Origin: Bacillota bacterium
GTDB lineage: Bacteria > Bacillota > Dehalobacteriia > UBA4068
DNA: 29,260 bases
Assembly (NCBI GenBank): GCA_009778255.1
Contig: WRKD01000227.1
Coordinates: 1-29,260 of the forward strand
Reading direction: 5' to 3'
Under the pieces are notes generated by a model. It was given only the letters and a program-made list of their open reading frames with translations, searched no databases and was not told where the DNA came from. This document shows positions 14,702 through 23,763 of this stretch, piece after piece. Position 1 is the stretch's first letter; each line of letters opens with the position of its first letter. A program made the translations under genes and the position numbers.

Positions 14702-16072
14702 ATGAGAAACATTAAAAAAGCCACAGTAATCTTTTTCATACTGACCTTGTTGTTGGCTTTATTGCCAACAAACGCGACCGCAATTAGCACACGCAATATC
14801 ATCGACTTAGCAGCATCTAGCATGCCCGCTAGTGCAACTGGCACTAACTGGCGATACGCGAATAACATATACTATATTACAGGAAATGGCGTTATAGTTA
14901 CAGGATCTGCGTCCACTTCAAATAAACGTATAATTGTTGAAAAAAGCTGCACAATTACCATTGATGGGGTCAATATATCTACAACAGCAGGTAGCCTAAT
15001 TACGTTAAACCCTGGTACAGATGTAAAATTGAAGATAACAGAAAGCAAAAACTATTTAACTTCGAGCCATAATACAGGCGCAGGCATTGAAACAACAGGC
15101 GCGACATTAACAATTGAAGGAATTGGTGAACTGAATGTTACTGGCGGTACAAAAGGAGCTGGTATTGGTGGCGCCGGTGGTGCGAATGGGGCTAGTATTG
15201 GAGATTCCGGTTATAGCGGAGCCGCATGTGGAACGGTTATCATCAAAAGCGGAATAGTTAAAGCCAAAGGTTCAAATGGCGCCGGTATTGGTGGCGGAGC
15301 AGGCGGCAATGGCTACAGAGGCGCTAACAGAGATAGCGATTGGTGGCCAGGAGGTGGCAATGATGGCGGCCCAGGGGGCAATGGCGGTTCCGGAGGCGGT
15401 AACGGAACGATCAAAATCATAGGCGGTACTATCACTGCCACGAGCACTAATGGCGCAGGAATCGGCGGTGGCAGAGGAGGTAATGGTGGAAAAGGCGGAA
15501 ATGGTGAAGATACATTAGTATTTAATGCTGGTCATGGTGGTAGTGGAGGAATTGGCGGAAACGGTGGCGGTGGTACGACTATACAAATTGACGGCGGCAC
15601 TGTAACAGCTAAAAGTACAAATAGCGCTGATATAGGTAACGGCAATGGTGGAAATGGTGGCGATGGTGGCAATGGTGGTAAATGTAGTTCTTTCGGCAGT
15701 AATGGAAAACGCGGCTGGGGTGGCAGAGGCGGTAACGGTGGAGGAAGTATATTTTCATTTTTTAAGCGTGTTAGCCCTATATACCTCGAGATTAATGGTG
15801 GAAAATTAATAGCAAATGGTGCAAATTGGTATGCTTTATGTGGAGGCGTAGGTGGCGCGGGAGGTGTTACAGGCAGTGGTAAAGGCGATGGCGGCTCAGA
15901 TGGTCCGGGAACGTCAGGTGATACATTATACTTAACTATTAACGCCAAAAACTATGATTGGAAATATAAGTATTGGGGCGCAACATCATTGCTAGAACGG
16001 AGTGGTAGTTATCCCAGTTCCTCATTTCCATTCAGTAGTACTTCTACTTATATTGAAATTACTACAAAATAG
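14702..16072 (+). CDS. Secreted glycine-rich protein with GAGIGGG repeats (Cthe_2159-like carbohydrate-binding style)
   Basis: 456 residues from the ATG at 14702, chosen for the AGGAGG 8 bp before it; an in-frame ATG at 14678 lacks one and would extend before the signal peptide. A Sec signal peptide (about 1-27, cleaved near TNATA) is followed by a beta-strand-rich region (YYITGNGVIVTG, ITIDGVNIST). Repeating units come next: a T/V-rich strand such as GGTITATSTN, then GAGIGGG, then 20-45 residues of almost pure Gly/Asn/Ser (about residues 160-355). The style is that of Bacillota beta-helix surface proteins related to the carbohydrate-binding Cthe_2159 family. The Gly-rich insertions are unusually long and include a WWPGGG segment. 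No sortase motif or membrane anchor is seen. Codons 18 bp before the next gene; clearly co-transcribed. Confidence 0.8.
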   Translation: MRNIKKATVIFFILTLLLALLPTNATAISTRNIIDLAASSMPASATGTNWRYANNIYYITGNGVIVTGSASTSNKRIIVEKSCTITIDGVNISTTAGSLITLNPGTDVKLKITESKNYLTSSHNTGAGIETTGATLTIEGIGELNVTGGTKGAGIGGAGGANGASIGDSGYSGAACGTVIIKSGIVKAKGSNGAGIGGGAGGNGYRGANRDSDWWPGGGNDGGPGGNGGSGGGNGTIKIIGGTITATSTNGAGIGGGRGGNGGKGGNGEDTLVFNAGHGGSGGIGGNGGGGTTIQIDGGTVTAKSTNSADIGNGNGGNGGDGGNGGKCSSFGSNGKRGWGGRGGNGGGSIFSFFKRVSPIYLEINGGKLIANGANWYALCGGVGGAGGVTGSGKGDGGSDGPGTSGDTLYLTINAKNYDWKYKYWGATSLLERSGSYPSSSFPFSSTSTYIEITTK

Positions 16073-16090
16073 CAAGAAGGTGCGTATACA

Positions 16091-16828
16091 GTGAGAAACA
16101 TAATTGCTATTTTATGTTTAATATTGCTGGTGGGTTGCAATTCGTCAATAAATGCAACTTCCCAAAAGCAAAATCTAGTTATCAGTGATATAGCCTATGA
16201 TGCAAACAAGAATTTAGGGTATTCTGTTTACATAAAAGAAAACTATAACTATATCCCCTACCTTGTCCTAACCAACAACTATAATGGCAATGTACTGCTG
16301 TTACGAAAAAAACTACTTGATGAATCTCAACTTTTTAATGATTATAGCGGTTATTATCCGGAAAGCATAATAGATAAATATCTTAACGAAACATTTTTAG
16401 CTACAATAAATATAGAAATTCACAAATACATTGCTAAAAGCATAATAACAATAGCAGCGGAATCAAGCCTTGGAGTTTGTGGATTGGATACAGAACAGAT
16501 CACCAGAGATATCTTTCTACTTTCCTGTACAGAGCTTGGTTTTGATGACCAAACAATAGCTTGTGTAGAAGGCACTCCATTAGAATATTTCAGCGAAGAT
16601 GCCACTAAAATGATTGCCTGCAGACAGAATGAAGCTTCCAGCTGGTGGCTTAGAACATCATATACTTGGTATGATTGTTCCGCTTTCGGTATCAGCGCAA
16701 ACGGAACTGTTGGCGGAGGTGGTGTTTATTATGAAAACGGAGTGCGTCCAGCTTTCTGCCTATTGCCTAATACTCCAATATGCGAAGATTATCTAGACGG
16801 AGAAAAGATTTATAGGATATCTGAATAA
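16091..16828 (+). CDS. DUF6273-like lipoprotein
   Basis: 245 residues starting at GTG with an AAGAAGGTG site. The N-terminus is a lipoprotein signal: hydrophobic ILCLILLVG then Cys16 in the lipobox LVGC, so it should be processed by Lgt and LspA and held on the outer face of the membrane. The C-terminal region SSWWLRTSYTWYDCSAFGIS followed by VGGGGVYYENGVRPAFCL is the DUF6273 signature, a domain of unknown function common in Bacillota surface proteins and related to formylglycine-enzyme-like folds only by appearance. It lies 18 bp after the glycine-rich gene and 21 bp before the VWA protein gene. Confidence 0.82.
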   Translation: MRNIIAILCLILLVGCNSSINATSQKQNLVISDIAYDANKNLGYSVYIKENYNYIPYLVLTNNYNGNVLLLRKKLLDESQLFNDYSGYYPESIIDKYLNETFLATINIEIHKYIAKSIITIAAESSLGVCGLDTEQITRDIFLLSCTELGFDDQTIACVEGTPLEYFSEDATKMIACRQNEASSWWLRTSYTWYDCSAFGISANGTVGGGGVYYENGVRPAFCLLPNTPICEDYLDGEKIYRISE

Positions 16829-16849
16829 ACAAAAACAGGAGGTAAAACA

Positions 16850-19800
16850 ATGAAAAAAGGGATTTTGTATATATTGTTGTTTTTAGCTATCGCACTATTT
16901 GCCTGTCCGGCAATGGCATTAGCGTCTGATGAAACTGAAGTAAACAGATATACCGTACTTGTGCTAGACGCCTCTAATAGTATGGAGGGTAAGCCATTAG
17001 AAGAAATGAAAACTGCAGCTATTAATTTTTGCAGTTCGGTATTACAATCCACTGGAAATAACTATGTTGCGGTAGTTTCATATAATAATACCGCTACTAT
17101 TAATACTCGTTTTTCTGATAATTTTGATACTTTAAGTAAGGAGATAGGAAATATTAAAACTGGTGTTTTCACCAATATCCTTGCTGGGTTAAAAGAAGCT
17201 GACGGTCTTTTGACCTACAATGCCCCAACCGGCAATATAGTCAAGAACATTGTATTACTATCCGACGGACTCCCTACAGCAGGTGAAACTCTATCAACCG
17301 GTCGATACGCTATAACCGACAATGCCCACTATGCCTATGCAAACAGCTTATATAGTTTTGCCACCACTGTAAGAGGAAAAGGAATCAACATAACCTCCCT
17401 ATGCTTTTTCCATAATATTGACGCTATGTACGGAATTAGAGATAATTCTCTTCCTTCTGGTTTTGCGCAAAAAATTATGCTAGATATTGTAGGCGGGAAA
17501 AAAGATTATTGTTATGAAGTGAAAGACGCCGCTGGGTTAGAGTTTGCTTTTGGCAATATAGCTGGAGAAATAATTACAGAAAAAACAGGTAAATATGAGC
17601 CAGACAACGACACATATTACTACTTTGAGGACTATTTTAATGATAGCTCTTTTGCCACAAGGAATAGTATAGGCTATTTTGAATATAATGACAGCCTGGC
17701 TACAATGTCATTATGCCTAGCGCTTTCCGCTTCAAACAGCACTAGAGCAAAGGCATTATTAAAAGAAATTGGCTTTAAAAACATCCAAGCCAATTACGAT
17801 TTGCTTACAAATCCTGGAAGAGATACAATCGGCGCTGTAGCAGCAAAAAAATTAATTAAAGTTAATAATAATGAACACTACACATTAATAGCCTTGGCAA
17901 TTAGAGGAACCAGTTATGGAGCGGAATGGGCTGGCAATTTTAAGGTAGGTAAAACTGGACAGCATGAAGGTTTTGATGAAGCAAAAAATAAAGCGTTTAC
18001 TTTTCTCAAAGAGTATATAGCTGAGAATGATATAAGCGGAAATATAAAAATATGGTTAACAGGCTTTAGCCGAGGCGGCGCAACAGCTAATCTACTTGCC
18101 GGGGAACTAGATGACCTCGCTTCTCAATCTGGCGGAATAATAAGCCTGCCAGGAAAAAACAACACCTCATGTAGACTACTCCCTAAGGATTTATATACGT
18201 ACTGCTTTGAAGCGCCCATGGGCTCATTAAGGGAATACGCCAAAGATATTAGCAAAGGAAGTAGATACAATAACATAATAAACATAATAAACCCACTCGA
18301 TGTTGTTACAAAAGTTGCTCCGTCAACTTTTGGCTTCGCCCGCTATGGTATTGACATTATTCTACCTACAGCAACCAACAGCTCGAATTTCAGTCTGCTT
18401 AAAAATAATATGTTATCTCAGTATAACACTTTAACTTCTATACGAAAAGATGGCGCGCAATACACTCTTGACAATTTTGTAAATAAAAAATTAGTATGGG
18501 AAGTCGGTTGGTGGTTGATTTTTCCGTATCCTAAACCTGTAATTGTAGATGGTAAAAAAGTCAGCATGGATGCCTATCTTGACACCTTAATCCGCGATAT
18601 TTCAGTGCAAATAATTCGCAGTCGTTCTAATTATGTAGATCGATTTCAGAATGATATACGCGAAATTATGGGATTGAATCAGGAAGCTGATTCAAAGCAA
18701 ACACAAGTGTTTTCAGATCATTTGTCTGCCAGTTTGTTTAACGCATCAAACATTCCCAGACTTGCGCTTGCTTTGATTAATCCTTTTGATAGTGTTTTCG
18801 AGGAACTTTTCGATCTTGTTTCCGAATGTGTTTATGATAGTCTTAGAGTTGCCGGTATGGCAAGTACATACAGTACTGCCCAAATAGAAAAAATGATAAA
18901 ATCGCTAACATCGGTATTACTAAGCTTAGTTGTCTTCAATACTGATTCAACAGTCACGCTATTTTCAAACAGTGATATTATTGGCGCAGCCCATGAACCA
19001 TCCATTTGCCTTGCCTGGATGCAATCACGTGATATTAATTATACCACAAACGCGTTTTGGACAAGGGTAATAGGTTCTTACAGGATAATTAGAATAAACT
19101 GCCCAGTAGATGTAAAAGTATTCCTCAATAATAAATTGGTAGCTGCTATAATAGACGACGAACCACAAGAAATCGTCGATAGCGCAATTATTGCGACTAT
19201 TAACGAGGATGGCGAAAAAATCGTATATTTGCCCGCTGACGCAGATTATGAAGTGGTGCTGAAAGCTACAGATAATGGGGAAATGACCTTTAGTATAAAT
19301 GAATTCTGCTTTGAAACAAATGATGTATCTAAAATAATTAACTATTATTCACTTCCTCTTTCTAATAATATGGAATTTGAGGCAATTTTCCCGGCATTCA
19401 AACAAACTGATATCAAGAATGGAATTGAAGAAGGTTCCTCCATACAGTATTCTCTATTACATAATGGTGCTAGAATTAAGCCTAATATCGAACTAACAGG
19501 AACCGACGCAGCCGAAGCTTACCATATGGTTGAAGTATCTACCGAATACGAAGACTACGGATTAGTTATGGGCAGTGGCATTCGTCAACTTGGTAGTTTT
19601 GCCATGGTTACGGCAATACCCACGGAAGGCTATGAATTCATCGGCTGGTATAAAAACGACGCTGTTATTTCTACTGAAGCTGTATATCGCTTCTGCGTGA
19701 TGGAAGATATTAGTTTAGTTGCTAAATTCATAAAACTTACTGAGGATACCGGCAGCAGACCGCTTATCGGCGAATTCAAAAACTTCAAGGACAACATACC

Positions 19801-22306
19801 CAAAGATTACTACAAACTTGCCAAAAATGCCAATGGCCAGCAAGTAATATCCTACAGTGTTAACAAAGACTGGTACTGTCTCATTGCGGATATCAGCGGC
19901 TACACCTCCGACTACACTCGCTTATGTATGACCCTTGCTTTCAACGGCACTAAGGAACTGGGCATAGACGCGGTTATTCCCGGCAAGAAAAACTGGGTCA
20001 CCATACGCGATGCCGGGCTATCCTTTAACAAGCAAGCAACCCAAAATGCCGACGGCAGTTACACCTTTGATATTCCGCTGGCTAAATACGCGGATATTAA
20101 ATCCAACGGGCTTTCATCCATAGTATTTTATATGGATCCGACGGTAACTTTCTCCGGCACACGTTCCTTTACCGTCATCGATATCGGTTTACGCAAAGAA
20201 GGCGAACCGGCTGGTCCGCTTAATACGCAAAACAGTATATTTCCCACCAATATTGAGCTGCAACCAGACATAGTATCGCTTAATATAAATTCAACGCAGC
20301 AGCTTGCGCCAACAATATGGCCAAGTAACGCTACAGATAAATCTATTACCTGGGCCAGCAGCAAAACAGAGGTGGCAACAGTATCCGCCAGCGGGCTGGT
20401 GACGGCGAAAGCGGTTGGTTCGGCAACTATTACGGCGACAACGGCCAATGGACTTGCGGCTATATGTGAAGTGACAGTGATAAATGGAAACACCTCCGAC
20501 AATATGGCCTACTTCCTTAAATTCAACGGAAACTTAAATAATGAAAACGGCGCTTATCCCCAAGTCAACAGCGTTGTAGGCTCGCCTTCCTATGTTAGCG
20601 GTAGAAATGGCAACAAAGCCATCAGCCTTAACTACCGCAATTACTTGAAACTAGACAAAACCAATGATTTGATCGACTATAATCAGAGCTTCACCATCGC
20701 TTACTGGATAAAAATCAATTCCACAGCAGGCAATGATCCGGCCATTATGAGCAATAAAAACTGGACCAGTGGCGGCAACAACGGATGGATGTTCACCGCG
20801 AAAAATGGCATAATCAAGCTCAACTCAAAATCGCGCAGTGACTCCAGTCGTGTTAATGGGTCTACAGATATTGAAATCACTAAATACGTTACCGGACAAT
20901 GGGTGCATATTGCGGCAGTTTGGGATAAAGCAGCCAACAAAGTCAGAACTTACGCCAACGGCGTACTGACGAACGATTTAAAAACCAACCTCGCGACAGG
21001 CATGGGCGGCAACGGCGCCCCTACTCTGATTGGCCAAAGTAACGACTCCTCATCTTCAAACCTATACAACTCCTCCTCCATGAATGTAGACTTTGTTATT
21101 CAAGATTTTTTCATGACAAACCGCGCTCTGACAACTGAAGAAATATCGGCAAACTTTTTCGATGAACCAATTCCTGGTATAAAAATCGTCTCGGTCTCCT
21201 CCGATCCATCTGCCGGTACATCCAACGAAAGATACACCTATATTGTGACCACCAATGTTCCGGCAACAAAAGTAGAGTACAAATTCGATACAGATAACAC
21301 TACCTACTACCTAAATGCCAATGGCTCTAACAATTTCGACGACGGCTCGCCCAGTGTAAGCGCAGATAAAATGACTTGGAAATGGCAAAACGACAGCCTA
21401 TGGGGTACTTACAATCACACTGTTACCGTTAAAGCCTACGATGCCAATGGCAATGTAGATACCGCCACATTTAACATCATGGTCTCGGAAGCCAACCGCT
21501 ACAATATCTCACTGAACCCGGACGAGCTCTACACCTTCCCCAATGCGGATGAAGGCTACGGCCCGCAAACCGCCAAAACAGTTACGGCGACCAATACCGG
21601 CAGCGCGGCCACGGGTAGCTTGAACGTAGCGCTGTCCGGCGCAGACAGAAATTCCTTCACGCTGTCAGGCACATCGCTCAACAGCATCTCTGCTGGCAGC
21701 GCGAGAACATTTACCGTTACACCGAAAACGGGGCTAAAAGAGGGAACTTATACAGCCACGGTTACGGTCTCCAATACAAATGTAGCGGCAACGTTCGATG
21801 TAAGCTTCACGGTCACCAAAGCAGAAGATGATCCGCCGGTATTAGATAGGCCGCTTATTGGCGAGTTCAAAAATCACAAGGACAATAATCCTAAAAACTT
21901 CTTCACCATTACGAACAACCCGCTCAACCAGCAAATTTTCTCCTATACAAAAAAACCAACCTGGGATAATTGCCTAGTGGCGGAAGTGAGCGGATATGCT
22001 CCCGAATACACACGGCTGTGCGTTACCGCAACTTTTACCGGGAGCAAACAATTCACTATCGAAATTCCCGGTAAAAAAGATACTACAAATATACTTTGGT
22101 CTGAATTTGAAAAGAGCAGTATAATGACGAAAAACAGCGATAACAGTTACACTTTTGATATTCCGCTAACTATGTACAAAGATATACAAGAAAACGGCAT
22201 ATCCTCCATCATGATCTTCTTGGATCCGGAAGCCAGTGTTTCCGGTACACGCTCCATGACTCTCCTGGATATCGGTTTCCGTAAAGACGGCGAAGCAGCC
22301 TGGTAA
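16850..22306 (+). CDS. Giant secreted VWA / lipase-like / multi-Ig protein (1818 aa)
   Basis: Signal peptide (about 1-26, ending AMALAS). VWA domain about 33-235 with an intact MIDAS: D40-x-S42-x-S44, T108 and D139. Next is a class-3-lipase-like alpha/beta hydrolase (about 260-740): a LAIRGTSYG strand, nucleophile elbow G405-F-S407-R-G409, candidate Asp484 (NPLDVVTKV) and His715 (AAHEPSIC). After an InlB-type repeat (about 914-962; GYEFIGWYK) come an unassigned domain A1 (about 969-1122), a Big_2 domain (1128-1211; LNINSTQQL, ATVSASGLVTAKAVGSATIT), a LamG-like lectin (1217-1440), an Ig-like domain (1444-1546), a choice-of-anchor-like domain (1553-1658) and a second copy A2 (1666-1817). No LPXTG, SLH or transmembrane anchor. 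AGGAGG before the ATG. The 3' end is duplicated at 23551-23887. Confidence 0.88.
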   Translation: MKKGILYILLFLAIALFACPAMALASDETEVNRYTVLVLDASNSMEGKPLEEMKTAAINFCSSVLQSTGNNYVAVVSYNNTATINTRFSDNFDTLSKEIGNIKTGVFTNILAGLKEADGLLTYNAPTGNIVKNIVLLSDGLPTAGETLSTGRYAITDNAHYAYANSLYSFATTVRGKGINITSLCFFHNIDAMYGIRDNSLPSGFAQKIMLDIVGGKKDYCYEVKDAAGLEFAFGNIAGEIITEKTGKYEPDNDTYYYFEDYFNDSSFATRNSIGYFEYNDSLATMSLCLALSASNSTRAKALLKEIGFKNIQANYDLLTNPGRDTIGAVAAKKLIKVNNNEHYTLIALAIRGTSYGAEWAGNFKVGKTGQHEGFDEAKNKAFTFLKEYIAENDISGNIKIWLTGFSRGGATANLLAGELDDLASQSGGIISLPGKNNTSCRLLPKDLYTYCFEAPMGSLREYAKDISKGSRYNNIINIINPLDVVTKVAPSTFGFARYGIDIILPTATNSSNFSLLKNNMLSQYNTLTSIRKDGAQYTLDNFVNKKLVWEVGWWLIFPYPKPVIVDGKKVSMDAYLDTLIRDISVQIIRSRSNYVDRFQNDIREIMGLNQEADSKQTQVFSDHLSASLFNASNIPRLALALINPFDSVFEELFDLVSECVYDSLRVAGMASTYSTAQIEKMIKSLTSVLLSLVVFNTDSTVTLFSNSDIIGAAHEPSICLAWMQSRDINYTTNAFWTRVIGSYRIIRINCPVDVKVFLNNKLVAAIIDDEPQEIVDSAIIATINEDGEKIVYLPADADYEVVLKATDNGEMTFSINEFCFETNDVSKIINYYSLPLSNNMEFEAIFPAFKQTDIKNGIEEGSSIQYSLLHNGARIKPNIELTGTDAAEAYHMVEVSTEYEDYGLVMGSGIRQLGSFAMVTAIPTEGYEFIGWYKNDAVISTEAVYRFCVMEDISLVAKFIKLTEDTGSRPLIGEFKNFKDNIPKDYYKLAKNANGQQVISYSVNKDWYCLIADISGYTSDYTRLCMTLAFNGTKELGIDAVIPGKKNWVTIRDAGLSFNKQATQNADGSYTFDIPLAKYADIKSNGLSSIVFYMDPTVTFSGTRSFTVIDIGLRKEGEPAGPLNTQNSIFPTNIELQPDIVSLNINSTQQLAPTIWPSNATDKSITWASSKTEVATVSASGLVTAKAVGSATITATTANGLAAICEVTVINGNTSDNMAYFLKFNGNLNNENGAYPQVNSVVGSPSYVSGRNGNKAISLNYRNYLKLDKTNDLIDYNQSFTIAYWIKINSTAGNDPAIMSNKNWTSGGNNGWMFTAKNGIIKLNSKSRSDSSRVNGSTDIEITKYVTGQWVHIAAVWDKAANKVRTYANGVLTNDLKTNLATGMGGNGAPTLIGQSNDSSSSNLYNSSSMNVDFVIQDFFMTNRALTTEEISANFFDEPIPGIKIVSVSSDPSAGTSNERYTYIVTTNVPATKVEYKFDTDNTTYYLNANGSNNFDDGSPSVSADKMTWKWQNDSLWGTYNHTVTVKAYDANGNVDTATFNIMVSEANRYNISLNPDELYTFPNADEGYGPQTAKTVTATNTGSAATGSLNVALSGADRNSFTLSGTSLNSISAGSARTFTVTPKTGLKEGTYTATVTVSNTNVAATFDVSFTVTKAEDDPPVLDRPLIGEFKNHKDNNPKNFFTITNNPLNQQIFSYTKKPTWDNCLVAEVSGYAPEYTRLCVTATFTGSKQFTIEIPGKKDTTNILWSEFEKSSIMTKNSDNSYTFDIPLTMYKDIQENGISSIMIFLDPEASVSGTRSMTLLDIGFRKDGEAAW

Positions 22307-22430
22307 ATATTAAAGCGTCCCCTGGGCGAAGAATACTCCTTTGCCCAGGGGACGCGCAAAAATTCAAGAGAATAGGACGCATATAAACGATACAAAGCTT
22401 TATGCGAAAATGTTATACATTGATTAGTCC
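22094..22430. repeat. Direct repeat copy 1 (3' end of VWA gene, hairpin, rpn stop codon)
   Basis: Matches 23551-23887 at a constant offset of 1457 bp with about 10 differences by eye. It covers the last ~70 codons of the VWA gene, the hairpin and the last 7 bp of rpn. A further stretch (21806-21873) matches 23484-23551 at an offset of 1678, so the other copy carries a 221-bp internal deletion. Confidence 0.95.
22315..22355. terminator. Strong hairpin between VWA and rpn genes
   Basis: A perfect 13-bp GC-rich stem (22315-22327, 22343-22355; GCGTCCCCTGGGC) with a 15-nt loop, 8 bp after the VWA stop. There is no T run on the plus strand; on the minus strand a weak CTTTAATATTT follows. Probably a shared 3'-end hairpin for the two convergent genes. 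An identical hairpin is at 23772-23812. Confidence 0.65.
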
Positions 22431-23362
22431 ATGTAGCGCAAACCTTCAATTTCACTTTGGGTCAGGCCAGTTAGTTTGATGATATCGCCGGTTGGCATAT
22501 TCATTTGTAAAGCCTTCTTTGCTATAACCATTGCTTCTTCAGCTCTGCCTTCAGCCCTGCCTTCAGCCCTGCCTTCGGCCCTGCCCGTTCTCTTACCTCT
22601 TTCTTCAGCTGTCGCCAAATTCGATTCCAGGTCAGTCCGATACATACGGCGGCTGCGGAATATTGCCCGCTCTTTCTCGTCTTTGCTTATGCTCATCAAT
22701 AATTCACCGGCCATTTGCAGCTCCTCCTTTGTTTCAATTACCCTGTTGACGGTTTCCCGGTAAGCTGGCGAATTTGCGTACTGCAAGAATATTGAAAGCT
22801 TTTCCATATCCGTCATTTCGTTAACCGATTTTTTCAGTGTTTTAGCCAGTTTGCTTAACTCAATATAAATGACCTTGATGGCATCCGAGAGCAGCTCATT
22901 GCTTATATCATGCCGCATGGAGAAGGAATTCATATAGTCGGCTAATTCCGGAAAGATAGTGTAAGAGCAAAATGTCACCTGATACGTTTGCACCAGCTCA
23001 TCGTACCGTTTTAACCCTCTTGCCGATTGAGATGAATGCAGGTCGCAAAGATAGTAGACGCTTTTCCCTTTGAGGTTTTTATGCTCACCGCTCAGTTCTT
23101 CCAGATGGCTGGCTTGCATTTCCAAATTCACTTGGGAACCGTCTTGGATTTTGCAGTTGACATCAAGTCGCTCGGCCTTCTCTTCCGTATCTGAGACAGG
23201 AAGCTCATTGTTGCGGATCACCACATCGACAACCTGGCGATTTATTGTCGTGGAAATCACATAAATCAGCACAGGTTTAGCTTCCGGCGATGTCATGAGC
23301 AATTTAAAGACCCTATCATCGGTAGGCGGCAGGATATCCATGCCCATAGGTAACAGCCCCAT
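22424..23362 (-). CDS. Rpn-family recombination-promoting nuclease / PD-(D/E)XK transposase-like protein
   Basis: 312 residues. The N-terminal DILPPTDDRVFKLLM and the PD-(D/E)XK core ERLDVNCKIQDG...VNLEMQ (catalytic Asp about 67, Glu-x-Gln about 80-82) identify the Rpn/YhgA-like family, DNA endonucleases reported to promote RecA-independent recombination; some act in phage defence. The C-terminal region holds four RAEG repeats encoded by a perfect 12-bp tandem array, then a short helical end. Start at 23362 after GGGAGGT; Met6 and Met8 are alternatives. The gene converges on the VWA gene and lies between two 337-bp direct repeats. Intact by reading frame. Confidence 0.87.
   Translation of the reverse strand: MGLLPMGMDILPPTDDRVFKLLMTSPEAKPVLIYVISTTINRQVVDVVIRNNELPVSDTEEKAERLDVNCKIQDGSQVNLEMQASHLEELSGEHKNLKGKSVYYLCDLHSSQSARGLKRYDELVQTYQVTFCSYTIFPELADYMNSFSMRHDISNELLSDAIKVIYIELSKLAKTLKKSVNEMTDMEKLSIFLQYANSPAYRETVNRVIETKEELQMAGELLMSISKDEKERAIFRSRRMYRTDLESNLATAEERGKRTGRAEGRAEGRAEGRAEEAMVIAKKALQMNMPTGDIIKLTGLTQSEIEGLRYMD
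22538..22585 (-). repeat. 12-bp x 4 tandem repeat inside rpn
   Basis: Four copies (two base changes in all) of TTCAGCCCTGCC on the plus strand, coding for repeated GRAE on the minus strand. In-frame copy-number change would alter only linker length. Confidence 0.9.
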
Positions 23363-23439
23363 AGTTGACCTCCCGTTGATAATTATTTACCAATAGTATA
23401 ACATGTTCAAACAAGAATTTCCACCAGATTTTTTGCGGC

Positions 23440-23480
23440 TATATTGGTTTGGTTATATTGGTTGGTTGGCTATATTGGTT
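23440..23480. repeat. Three copies of TATATTGGTT
   Basis: TATATTGGTT occurs at 23440-23449, 23454-23463 and 23471-23480, separated by short TGG-rich spacers. The array ends where similarity to the VWA gene begins (23484), so it marks the left junction of the duplicated fragment. Confidence 0.8.
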
Positions 23481-23483
23481 GGT

Positions 23484-23763
23484 TTCACGGTCAACAAAGC
23501 TGTAGATGAACCGCCGGTACTAGATAGGCCGCTTATTGGCGAGTTTAAAACTTTGGTCTGAATTTGAAAAGAGCAGTATCATGACTAAAAACAGCGATAA
23601 CAGTTACACTTTTGATATTCCGCTAACTATGCACAAAGATATACAAGAAAACGGCATATCTTCCATCATGATCTTCTTGGATCCGGAAGCCAGTGTTTCC
23701 GGTACACTCTCCATGACTCTCCTGGATATCGGTTTCCGTAAAGACGGCGAACCAGCCAGGTAA
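23484..23763 (+). pseudogene. Broken copy of the VWA gene's C-terminal domain
   Basis: Similar to 21806-22306 but lacking 221 bp (21874-22094 region), which shifts the frame: the text reads LIGEFK, then meets a stop within four codons. The last 70 codons remain open in another frame (IPLTMHKDIQENGISSIMIF) and end at the same TAA. No ribosome binding site or signal peptide; not expected to make a functional protein. Confidence 0.85.

Noticed and set aside
15532..15948. 138-codon Pro/Leu-rich minus-strand frame
   Set aside because: It is the antisense shadow of the glycine-rich gene: Gly codons GGN read as Pro on the other strand.
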